IMG/VR virus record: IMGVR_UViG_3300047170_000113
Span: 1 to 55,949 of that record
Direction: 5' to 3' (one strand)
Length of the DNA stretch: 55,949 bases
DNA from: a virus
Shown here: piece by piece, positions 37,352-45,695 of the stretch
Position numbering within the stretch: position 1 is the stretch's first letter
How the letters are laid out: each line of letters opens with the position of its first letter
Translations under genes and position numbers: made by a program
The notes under the pieces: model-generated
The model's input: the letters and a program-made list of their open reading frames with translations, nothing else
What the model was told of the DNA's origin: nothing
Databases searched by the model: none

Positions 37352-38107
37352 TTAATAGTTAGCTAAGAAGTCTTGAATATCGCTTAAGCGCACCAGGTAA
37401 CCAAACCCGTCGCCCCCAGCGGATACCACTCCCGTCAACTCGCCGCTGTCGTTCACAACCATCCCGCCACTACTTCCTGGCACCATAAATGCAGTTGTCA
37501 CCACTTCATCAACGCTGAGAACGCATACGGACACCTTACCAAAGAACGTATCAATGGAAACAAGACTGTTCTTAGGCATCGCTTTACATTTCGCCGTCAA
37601 TTTGTCCGTTTCCGGGTCCCCAGGCATGATCGGAAACAAAATCGCTTCCACTTTATTATTATCAATCAACTCGCCTTCACTCTTATAGGTACGAAAGCCA
37701 TTACCGTGGGTAAACGTGCGGACGTGGTCACCGATGGACTGGTGCTTGGCGATCGGAATGCCCTCCATGTTAGGAATTCCTTCAATTAACAATAAGTCAG
37801 ACTTGGCGTCTTCGGCAATAACGCGGCGCTCCATTACTCGACCATCTTCACTATGCACTTCAATACTACCGTCAATGGCAAGCTCGTCGCAGTGACCAGC
37901 GCTTAGAATATAATCAGTACCAAAAGCCGTATGCACCTGCTCGCCGCTGCAGATGTAGCCATTCCCCATCAACTTCACTACCCGGGAGCGTAGGAAAGTT
38001 TCACTACGAGCGGAGTGCATGCCAACTGCACTCACCCCCAGCCCCAAAGCTATCAATAAGCAACCAATTCCCTTGACAATGTCCCGACGTCCTGATTTAT
38101 TTTTCAT
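37352..38107 (-). CDS. secreted trypsin-like (S1) serine protease
   Basis: 251 residues. Signal or anchor helix at residues 11-30 (GIGCLLIALGLGVSAVG). Triad H72 (SAGHC), D104 (SDLLLI) and S213 (PGSSGG) are all present in correct order, with a final GVVSAGG strand as in S1 proteases. It should act in the periplasm or outside. It is the last gene of the tail-lysis operon, joined by ATGA overlap to the holin-like gene. Possible targets are envelope proteins or virion proteins; the sequence gives no clue. Confidence 0.85.
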   Translation of the reverse strand: MKNKSGRRDIVKGIGCLLIALGLGVSAVGMHSARSETFLRSRVVKLMGNGYICSGEQVHTAFGTDYILSAGHCDELAIDGSIEVHSEDGRVMERRVIAEDAKSDLLLIEGIPNMEGIPIAKHQSIGDHVRTFTHGNGFRTYKSEGELIDNNKVEAILFPIMPGDPETDKLTAKCKAMPKNSLVSIDTFFGKVSVCVLSVDEVVTTAFMVPGSSGGMVVNDSGELTGVVSAGGDGFGYLVRLSDIQDFLANY

Positions 38108-38367
38108 AATTTAAGATAATTTAACAATGCAACAGCCCCTTCAGCCGCCGCCCCAATTAATGCCAAAACACCAATCAGCTTTAAAATGCCTTGCAGCATA
38201 TTGTCGTGTTTTACCAAAGGCTTTACCGCCTCCTCGAGAAGCTCTGTGCGATGAATATGCGTTTTTAAACTCTCGTGCTGAGCGGCAAGAGTGGTATCAA
38301 TTTTACCGATGTGGTCTACAACCTTATCAATCTTGTTTTCAATTCTCATGAGCCTGTCTTCGTTCAT
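38104..38367 (-). CDS. holin-like membrane protein (XhlA-type layout)
   Basis: 87 residues. A long coiled-coil N-terminal part (MNEDRLMRIENKIDKVVDHI...) then a C-terminal membrane span (ILKLIGVLALIGAAAEGAVALL). This layout is that of XhlA-like lysis helpers. It lies about 1 kb upstream of the endolysin in the same direction. ATGA overlaps both sides. Confidence 0.65.
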   Translation of the reverse strand: MNEDRLMRIENKIDKVVDHIGKIDTTLAAQHESLKTHIHRTELLEEAVKPLVKHDNMLQGILKLIGVLALIGAAAEGAVALLNYLKL

Positions 38368-38732
38368 ATGCCCATCCCGAACATGGACACTTTAACTGTG
38401 CTGCTACCACCAGAAGAATGAGTATAAACAGCTCGTAACCACCGGTAAGACATCTCTGATAAGGAGATGATTGCGCTTCCGCCGGCAGTGATCGTGGCCG
38501 TGGCATTAGGGATATTTGTCCAGTTCGTGGCAACAAACTGAGCACTGCTACTGCCACTATAGTTCAGGGGTGCCACGTCGTTACTTGCTTGAATTAAAAA
38601 GGTACCGGCCGCGCTTGAATCTCCAAATACTGCTTGGAAACTAGCATTAATCAACTGATTGCTATCGATCTGAACGCCGTTCTGGCTAGCAGTGTCTACG
38701 GCGCTTAAAACGACTTGGTTTACCTGACGCAT
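38364..38732 (-). CDS. beta-rich virion-associated protein, 122 aa
   Basis: Starts MRQVNQVVLSAVDTASQNGV. It shares a pattern with the protein at 42153-42524: GTFLIQASND, then TNWTNIP, a Gly-rich turn, and RWLRAVYT before a final strand. This looks like a duplicated small beta-sandwich of the kind found in phage fibres or baseplates. Coupled to the holin-like gene. Confidence 0.65.
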   Translation of the reverse strand: MRQVNQVVLSAVDTASQNGVQIDSNQLINASFQAVFGDSSAAGTFLIQASNDVAPLNYSGSSSAQFVATNWTNIPNATATITAGGSAIISLSEMSYRWLRAVYTHSSGGSSTVKVSMFGMGI

Positions 38733-38741
38733 AATAACACC

Positions 38742-39074
38742 TTACAGTCCCTGATAAATACTAATAAACGTTACGATATTGTTAAGTAGAGCGGTATCCA
38801 TAGCGGTAGAAGAGCTGGTAACGATTGTGATCGCGTCTCCGGCTGTACAATTTACATTCGCAAGTAAAGTAACCACTCCCTGCGCTGCGCTAGGTGCCGG
38901 GGAGGTAGCTACTGGAGTTCCATTCTGATTAATGACAATACTAATGCCGGACGTGGGCTGAACTTCGGACATCACCTTAATTTTGTGCCTACCCGTGGTA
39001 ACGATATTATAAGTTTGCGTGCCAAGCCCTGATACCACATTTTGCTTAGACGCTTGGATTGTATTATTTGCCAT
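38742..39074 (-). CDS. beta-rich small structural protein, 110 aa
   Basis: Starts MANNTIQASKQNVVSGLGTQ; strands with Ser/Thr/Gly loops and a segment KIKVMSEVQPTSGISIVINQNG. Position between fibre and lysis genes suggests a decoration or fibre-associated protein. No family recognised. Confidence 0.6.
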   Translation of the reverse strand: MANNTIQASKQNVVSGLGTQTYNIVTTGRHKIKVMSEVQPTSGISIVINQNGTPVATSPAPSAAQGVVTLLANVNCTAGDAITIVTSSSTAMDTALLNNIVTFISIYQGL

Positions 39075-39089
39075 GTTTATTTTCCCCTT

Positions 39090-39272
39090 TTATTGCCCCT
39101 GGACTATGAAACTTTGACTGGGAACATCCCAGCGATACTGAAGTCCGTCAGTATCGGTGTAAATAGAGGCGGCCACCGTGTCATTCCAATCCGCCGCGCC
39201 TGAAATCTGAGCAGCGATCGTTCCGTCTGCTAAGGTGATTGTAATTACTCCTGAATCATTCGTTAAAGTCAT
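39090..39272 (-). CDS. small fibre-adjacent protein, 60 aa
   Basis: Starts MTLTNDSGVITITLADGTIA; a short beta protein. Four-base overlap with the long fibre gene upstream, so it is translationally coupled and may be a fibre partner or chaperone. Nothing further can be seen. Confidence 0.6.
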   Translation of the reverse strand: MTLTNDSGVITITLADGTIAAQISGAADWNDTVAASIYTDTDGLQYRWDVPSQSFIVQGQ

Positions 39273-42151
39273 AGATTTGCCTGTGTGACTTGTCCGGCCT
39301 TTTGAGCCCCGCCCGTTGTTCCTGACGCCGCGTTCGGAGTTTGAACCGTTCCACCAAAGCTTTCAGTTCCCACTCCCGTCGTAGCGTTAAATAAGTCAAT
39401 ACGTCCGCCCGCACCGCCACCGCCGCTGCCAGCGCCGCCGGATGCGTTCGTTCCGTTTCCACCCGCACCACCCGCACCACCCGAAGCATCGACCGCGTTT
39501 GTAATGGTTGATCCGGTGAGCGCTCCGTAGACGATGTGAATTTCTCCACCGCCGCCGCCTGATCCTCCCGATCCGCCGCCCCGAGATCCGGCTACCGCTG
39601 CCCCACCCGCGCCGCCCGCACCACCGATTGCTTGAATGATTGAAGGGTTCGTATTGGTTCCACGCGCAATGGTATTTGCTAAGAGCGAAAGAATACCCGC
39701 ACCGGCACCACCACCACCGCCGCCGCCTCCTGCAGTTCCGTCGCCGCCGCCGCCCGATCCTCCGTTACCGCTGCATCCACCCGTGTATAAACTAACGCCT
39801 CGGATAAACTCGGGGACATACCTCACCATCGCGGCGCCGTTCACGGGGGCAACCGATGCTCTGAGCGCTCCGCCTGCTCCGCTTGATCCTGTTCCTCCGG
39901 CTAGGGTTGCTCCGGAGCTTCCTCCTAGTCCAGGGGAAGCCGCCGCACCAGCGGATCCTTGAGATCCTGTCGTGGTTCCACCCGCTCCGCCTGCTCCGCC
40001 GATGGTCGCGCCGCCGCCCAAGGTCCCGATGCCGGGCACTGCGCCCGCCGTTCCACCGGTACCCGCAGTGAGTCCCGCATTACCCGCACCACCGTTGGTG
40101 ATGATCGCGCCCGTTTGGGCCGCAGTAATATCGAGCAAGCCATTGACGAAGACCCGGAAGCCATTGGTGTTCAGCACCCCGGTGTTTGCCATCGTGAGGT
40201 TCGAGTAGTACATGTCTCGGGTTAGCGTCGTCGTTCCGCTAATCGTGACGGCCCCATCGCTCCCGCCGCCGTAGATGAAGGCAGGGCCGGTAGTCGCTCC
40301 CGAAGTGGAGAGCTGCACCACGCTCCACTCAATACCTACGCCAGGGGAGACGGTAGATCCAAGACCTGACGTTCCAGAACTCGCTGCGACTTGAAGTTTT
40401 AATGTCACCGCATTGGTTGTTCCGGGAACATAGACCCCAGTGATGACTATAGAATCCGTCGCACCGACGGGGGTTTGAACTTCCGGCGCAACCGCAACCA
40501 CGGTGGTTCCGTCGGTGAGTCGAACGCTGGTACCGCCGCCGGCCACCGATGAATAAACTCCTGCGGAAACTGAAATTAAATAAACCGCCTGGGCGGAAGA
40601 AGGCGTGAAAGTAATCCCTGGAAGATCGCTAGCTGCAGCAGTCAATGTGATGTTATTGGACTGTCTAACGGTAAGGGTGTCGTTGCCACCTCCGGTGAAG
40701 GTAGGGTCAGCAAACGTAGTCGATGTTGTGGTCCAGTTATTCGTATAATCAAAATAGGCCTGGGCATAGTTTGCCGGAAAGCCTTGGGTAACGCTCTGCC
40801 AGACCGTTCCATTGCTCTGTAAAATATTCCCGTTTGCCCCGGGGGCGATAAAATTAGGGTTCCCCGTGCCGTTTCCGACAATGAGGTTATTTGCGGTCAG
40901 CGTGGTGAGACCGGTACCGCCTGCGGCAACCCCGACCGTTCCCCAACTCGTGGCGCTCCCGGCGCCAGATAAAAGCGGTTGGCCGGAGGTTCCGCCGCTG
41001 CTTGGAAGGATGAAAGACCAAGATCCTGCGGCAGCTTGAGGCTTGATGTTGACGGTACCGGAGGTATTTCCTGAAAGATTAAGAATTCCAAGCGTGCCCA
41101 CCGCGCCCAGCGTAGGTGTTGCTGAGTTCCCATACGAACCGCCCACGTAGGTGAGAACGGCCCCGGCTACGGGGGAAACCTGATTAATGCCAGAGGTTCC
41201 ATTCCCAAGAAGAACAGCGCCCGAGGCCAGCGTGTTAAAACCCGTTCCACCGCCTGAGACCGAGAGAGTCCCATAAATCTGAGCTGTCGATCCGCCACCA
41301 CCTGACAGCAAAGGCTGCCCGGACGTTCCTGCAGAGGTGGGTAAGTTGAAGTTATACGTGCCTGCAGCGGCATTGCCGGGATTGATCGTAACTGCGCCCG
41401 AAGTGCTTCCTGCTAAGACGAGAGATCCGGCACCCGTTCCGTTTAATCCCAAGGTCGGCGACGACGTAAACGTGGGAGCAGAGCTAGCACCATTTCCCTG
41501 TAAGACTTGCCCCGAATTAGCAGAAGAGACCGTAGAAACGTTGCTTGTCCCTTCGCCAAGCATGACGCTATTTGCTGGAATCGTGCTTAGTCCGGTTCCC
41601 CCGTTAGCAACAGGTAGTGCCGTGCCGCTATAGCTTAAAGCAAGGGTTCCACTACTTGTGACGGGGGATCCGCTGACGGTAAAAAGGGCAGGAGCAGAAA
41701 GACCAACACTTGTGACTGTTCCAGACGGGCCACCAGTCACTTGAGAATAAGGAAGGCTTAATGCTGAAAGAGTCGTGATACCAGTTAGGTCAGAATTTCC
41801 AATAGCTCTAAACGTCGGTTGAGCTGCACTACCGCTAGTGGGGCCGGCAAAGAACGTATTTGCACTTGCAGTGTTAAGAGTGAGGGTGAGCGTACCCGAA
41901 GTCGTGACAGGGCTACCAGAAATGCTAAAGATAGGGGAGGTAGATGCGTCCGCAAGTCCAACACTCGTGACTGTTCCCCCGGAGCTAGGGGCGGTGTTCG
42001 TAACCGTAATTGTGGTGCCTGCGTTTGTGACAGAAATGCCCGTACCGCCAGCGATGGTGAGTGCACCTACTTCGCTGTTAACGCTAGTGACGCCGCCGCC
42101 AACGCCGCTTCCACCTACTGGGCTATATCTACCGTAGTTCCCGACTGCCAT
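39269..42151 (-). CDS. tail fibre or adhesin with polyglycine-rich tip
   Basis: 960 residues. Residues ~20-480 are beta-repeat fibre sequence with recurring segments such as GTSGQPLLSG, VAAGGTGLTTL and TSVGLA...SGSPVTSSGTL, as in long fibres. The C-terminal ~320 residues are extraordinarily Gly-rich (GGAGGAGG, GGGGGGGGAG) with short aliphatic segments, like the polyglycine-II sandwich of T-even gp38-type adhesins. This is the likely receptor-binding protein. The Gly codons give a GC-rich stretch. Confidence 0.75.
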   Translation of the reverse strand: MAVGNYGRYSPVGGSGVGGGVTSVNSEVGALTIAGGTGISVTNAGTTITVTNTAPSSGGTVTSVGLADASTSPIFSISGSPVTTSGTLTLTLNTASANTFFAGPTSGSAAQPTFRAIGNSDLTGITTLSALSLPYSQVTGGPSGTVTSVGLSAPALFTVSGSPVTSSGTLALSYSGTALPVANGGTGLSTIPANSVMLGEGTSNVSTVSSANSGQVLQGNGASSAPTFTSSPTLGLNGTGAGSLVLAGSTSGAVTINPGNAAAGTYNFNLPTSAGTSGQPLLSGGGGSTAQIYGTLSVSGGGTGFNTLASGAVLLGNGTSGINQVSPVAGAVLTYVGGSYGNSATPTLGAVGTLGILNLSGNTSGTVNIKPQAAAGSWSFILPSSGGTSGQPLLSGAGSATSWGTVGVAAGGTGLTTLTANNLIVGNGTGNPNFIAPGANGNILQSNGTVWQSVTQGFPANYAQAYFDYTNNWTTTSTTFADPTFTGGGNDTLTVRQSNNITLTAAASDLPGITFTPSSAQAVYLISVSAGVYSSVAGGGTSVRLTDGTTVVAVAPEVQTPVGATDSIVITGVYVPGTTNAVTLKLQVAASSGTSGLGSTVSPGVGIEWSVVQLSTSGATTGPAFIYGGGSDGAVTISGTTTLTRDMYYSNLTMANTGVLNTNGFRVFVNGLLDITAAQTGAIITNGGAGNAGLTAGTGGTAGAVPGIGTLGGGATIGGAGGAGGTTTGSQGSAGAAASPGLGGSSGATLAGGTGSSGAGGALRASVAPVNGAAMVRYVPEFIRGVSLYTGGCSGNGGSGGGGDGTAGGGGGGGGAGAGILSLLANTIARGTNTNPSIIQAIGGAGGAGGAAVAGSRGGGSGGSGGGGGEIHIVYGALTGSTITNAVDASGGAGGAGGNGTNASGGAGSGGGGAGGRIDLFNATTGVGTESFGGTVQTPNAASGTTGGAQKAGQVTQANL

Positions 42152-42152
42152 A

Positions 42153-42524
42153 TTAGGTCACTTTTCCAGCAAATAAAGCGTTTAAGTTTCCAGTACCAGA
42201 GGCAGCGGTGTAAGTAAGACGCACCCAAGTAATCCCTGTTAAAGCAATATCGTAGATACCATTCCCCGAGGTGCCAGCGGCAGCAATCGTGTTCGATACT
42301 GGTAAGGTATTCCAAGTACCGGTGTTAAGTACCGTCCCATCGGTTTTTACCGTGTAGTCATCGCTGCCTTCAAGAGTGAAGGTGCCAACGGGGACACCCG
42401 TCCACACAAAGGAGTAGGAGGCAAGGGAGAGTTGCTGGATATTGGTAGGGGAACTATGTACGGTCGTCGCCATACTCGCATTAGTGATTACAGCATAGGG
42501 TGGAATATACGGACGGGCAGCCAT
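42153..42524 (-). CDS. beta-rich virion-associated protein, 123 aa
   Basis: Starts MAARPYIPPYAVITNASM. GTFTLEGSDD, GTWNTLPV, then WVRLTYTAASGTGN matches the layout of the protein at 38364, so the two probably arose by duplication. It is one base from the fibre start codon and may sit at the fibre-tail junction. Confidence 0.65.
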   Translation of the reverse strand: MAARPYIPPYAVITNASMATTVHSSPTNIQQLSLASYSFVWTGVPVGTFTLEGSDDYTVKTDGTVLNTGTWNTLPVSNTIAAAGTSGNGIYDIALTGITWVRLTYTAASGTGNLNALFAGKVT

Positions 42525-42585
42525 TTAGAACGCTCCTTTTGGGTAAGGCGTCTTGGCGCCTAGCATTAACCTTGTCATGGATTAC

Positions 42586-45500
42586 TTAAGCCTTTCCATC
42601 GTTTGCGTGCCGACTCTGGGCACTTTGGAGGGCGGTTTGATAGGATGAGGGGAGTTTATTCAGCGAACTTGTTGATCTTTTAGGATTAGAAGCCGGTTGA
42701 GTGGGCGTCTGGGGTTGCTGCATCTGGGGCTTAGGTTGGGCAGCGGCTATGGATTGCTGAGATAAGCTACTATCTAAGGGATGTCCCAAGAATAGACTAG
42801 TGGAGGCCAGTACGTGGTAAGGAATTGTCTCACCTCGGTGACTTGCGTCAGCGAGTTCGTTGGTGATTTTTTGGGATAGATCCCCTAAGAGGTTTGGATA
42901 GAGGGCTTTCCCATGCTGCATGTCTGCAGAGGTAAGACTTCCTTGCTTAATCTTATTTAAAAGGGTTAGGGGCTGATGGGCGATGTCTAAGGCGTTGTTG
43001 TAAGCGGCTTTTTTATCAATCGTCGCTGAACCCTCTTCTGGAGACCCTTTTAAAAACCCTTGAGGCTTATTGACAGGGCGGAGGCTATTCAAGTACCGGA
43101 CAGCGTTAGCACTCGTAGCACTCATGGCAGCGGCGTGCTCGGGCATATAGTGAGAAATTTGGTTACTACTGTTAATCAATGGACTTGGGTTTTCTTGCAA
43201 AGCCTTAAGCTTCTTATCCAATCGATCGCGATCATCGGCGCTAGATAAGTACTTTGAGTCTAAAACCTCTTGACCGGGTGTAAAGAGCGCTTTCGTTGCC
43301 TTACCAGTAAGTGCTGCGCCCTTTATTGTGCTTTGGATCATGTCTACAGCAGCTTTAAAGCCACCCGCATTAATTGGCTTTTCGCTGCCCATGAACTTGA
43401 GCATGGCAAGTCGGATAGCGTTGGGCGCGTCTTTAGCAAGAGCATTACCCGCCTCACCTAATATGAAACCTACAGCAGGGTTGTGGCCAAAGATAGCCGA
43501 AGCGGTTGCCGCTACGCCACCAAGTACATGTTTATTGACTTTACTCTGCCACCCAGCAGTTCCCGAGGACTTAAAGTCAGGCAAAGAGTCAGCTAGTAGC
43601 TTTGCAGCACGGATTTTATTCAAAGCTCCAGACTGAACTCCACTTGAGGCGCCCTTCTCAAGCATTTGAGTGGAATTAGCAAGGGAGGTCTCTAGTGCAT
43701 TCACATTGCCCATATGCTCATGTGCGCCGATGCTATCTTTTCTAGCCAAAGCCTCTGCTGCGAGTTTCTTTTGCGTCTGGATAGACTCAGAGAGGTACTT
43801 AATGCCCTCTCGTAGACTTTGTTCGTTTTGACCACCAGCTGCTTCACCCTTAAAGACGAATTGTTTCATTTCAGGGGATAGGTTGTTGATGCCTGACTCT
43901 AAAGTCTTAATATCAATGGGGTGGTCGCCTTTGGCGCGCCTCACCGCTGGCTCTATGAGCTGTTGTAGCTCATTGGCGCGAACTCGCTCTAAAGTGGCAG
44001 GGAAGTGCTCCTGAAGAAAAGGGATGATTTCAGCGTTGCCTTTAGGGGAGAGCTTTCTTAAAAACTCTTCTGGCGTTCTTTTAGCAGCAATTTTGTCTAA
44101 GAAGTCTTGGGGACCCTTAACTTTACCAAGGGAGAGGTGGTCAGCTGCCTCTCGAGTCATTTTCATCAAGTTAGCGTAACCGGTACGGGCATTCTTAAAT
44201 TTACCTAGTAGCTCAGCGCTTCCAGCGGCACCAATCTTGCGCTGCATAACGTCTTGTTCAGCGTTTAAGAAGAAGTCACTGAGTTGCCCCCCTAAACGTC
44301 TCGTGGCAGGGTTACCATAGGCGATACCTCCCACATTTGAGGCAAGGTTTTGTAACTCCTTGATGTTTCTGACACTTTGTAATCCCTTTTGTGCCTGCTG
44401 GATAATATCGTTATGGGGTAGGCCTGGCTGATCGTATCCATGCTCTTTAGCAAATGCGTCAAGCTTTTCAGCAATTATATCAGCATCACCGGGGGTGGAG
44501 ACGGTCTCAAACTGTGGGTTTAAGTAAGGGTTTTTCTTTGTTGCCTCTGTCTGAACCTGATTCACTTTCCTTGGTTCAAACTCAGCTTCTTGAAACGGCT
44601 TAGCTACTTCGTCGTAAGCCTTCTGTACCGGGGCACGCTTTAGCTCATACTCGTTTTTAAAGTCATCAATGCCTTTTCGCCCCTGCTCAGCCTCCGAATA
44701 GTTTGAGACTTCTTCCGGAGTTTTACCTAACGCCTCCATGGACTTTTCAGAAGCTTGTTGCTGCAAGTCTTTAATACCATCCAGGATCTCGGGGCGTTGC
44801 TGCTCTCGTAAAACGTTGAAGGTATCAGCGGCGTAGGCGTTGCCGGTCATGGCCGCTCTTACCGGTTGTGAGAGTTCAATTCCAGAGTCCTGGACGGCCT
44901 TGTCAATGGATTCCGGCAGAGCAGTAGGAGTACCCTCAGCGACGTTTTTAAAACTTTGGAGAAATTTCCCCACCCTTGGCCCTACGGTAGCGTCCCAAAG
45001 AGGGCTAATGACACCCGCCCCAGCAGCTCCGGTCCCGGCGCCTAAAAGGCCTGCAAGCCCCATGTTCACAACGGAGCCCTCGACAGAGGTAGCAGGGTCG
45101 CCCATAACCATCTTGTCAATGTCACTGCCTCCCTGATACACAGCGTTTTCAATCCCTAACCGAACGGCAGCTGAGCCGATCTTAGCCATGCGGGTAGCAG
45201 GGGCGGCAAGCCCTGCAGCAGAAACAGCAGCGTCGCCAATCTTACCGAGGACAGCTCCTTCTCCAACTCCAAGCATCGAACCCGCGACTAGAGTGGCGGT
45301 TTGGCCGGCGGCGTCAATCCAAGGGTGCGCTTTCTCTCGGTTTAAAATCTCTTCAGGATCATCGTCACCGAAGGCGTGCAGAACAGCACCGGCTGCAGGG
45401 CCTACTGCGCCACGAACAACACTTTCGCCCGCGACGGCAGCTAATTGGCCTGGCGTATTGTACTTCTCGTCTTGCGCCCGCTGCGCCTGCATTTCAGGCG

Positions 45501-45690
45501 TATCTAGGCTGTACCCTTCGTTTAGAGCTTGGTTGACCTGCTCGTGCGGAATGTAGACGGGGCTACCTGACGGGTCAAGGGCGGGGACACCTTGTGAGGA
45601 GGGGGCGGCGGACGCAGGCGCTGGGTCTGCGTTAGCTACTGGCTGGCTTTGAGATTGCCCGCTGCTTGATTGTGAATCGTCTGTTGCCAT
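42586..45690 (-). CDS. internal virion (ejection) protein, 1034 aa
   Basis: Low-complexity Ser/Gln N-terminus, then several Gly/Ala-rich hydrophobic segments (residues ~95-230, such as GPAAGAVLHAFG and AGLLGAGTGAAGAG) that could insert in membranes, then ~600 helical residues and a Gln/Pro-rich end. Very long proteins with this build in the order tail-ejection-fibre are the internal ejection proteins of podophages that form a conduit at infection. Identification is by build and place. Confidence 0.7.
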   Translation of the reverse strand: MATDDSQSSSGQSQSQPVANADPAPASAAPSSQGVPALDPSGSPVYIPHEQVNQALNEGYSLDTPEMQAQRAQDEKYNTPGQLAAVAGESVVRGAVGPAAGAVLHAFGDDDPEEILNREKAHPWIDAAGQTATLVAGSMLGVGEGAVLGKIGDAAVSAAGLAAPATRMAKIGSAAVRLGIENAVYQGGSDIDKMVMGDPATSVEGSVVNMGLAGLLGAGTGAAGAGVISPLWDATVGPRVGKFLQSFKNVAEGTPTALPESIDKAVQDSGIELSQPVRAAMTGNAYAADTFNVLREQQRPEILDGIKDLQQQASEKSMEALGKTPEEVSNYSEAEQGRKGIDDFKNEYELKRAPVQKAYDEVAKPFQEAEFEPRKVNQVQTEATKKNPYLNPQFETVSTPGDADIIAEKLDAFAKEHGYDQPGLPHNDIIQQAQKGLQSVRNIKELQNLASNVGGIAYGNPATRRLGGQLSDFFLNAEQDVMQRKIGAAGSAELLGKFKNARTGYANLMKMTREAADHLSLGKVKGPQDFLDKIAAKRTPEEFLRKLSPKGNAEIIPFLQEHFPATLERVRANELQQLIEPAVRRAKGDHPIDIKTLESGINNLSPEMKQFVFKGEAAGGQNEQSLREGIKYLSESIQTQKKLAAEALARKDSIGAHEHMGNVNALETSLANSTQMLEKGASSGVQSGALNKIRAAKLLADSLPDFKSSGTAGWQSKVNKHVLGGVAATASAIFGHNPAVGFILGEAGNALAKDAPNAIRLAMLKFMGSEKPINAGGFKAAVDMIQSTIKGAALTGKATKALFTPGQEVLDSKYLSSADDRDRLDKKLKALQENPSPLINSSNQISHYMPEHAAAMSATSANAVRYLNSLRPVNKPQGFLKGSPEEGSATIDKKAAYNNALDIAHQPLTLLNKIKQGSLTSADMQHGKALYPNLLGDLSQKITNELADASHRGETIPYHVLASTSLFLGHPLDSSLSQQSIAAAQPKPQMQQPQTPTQPASNPKRSTSSLNKLPSSYQTALQSAQSRHANDGKA

Positions 45691-45695
45691 AAAAC

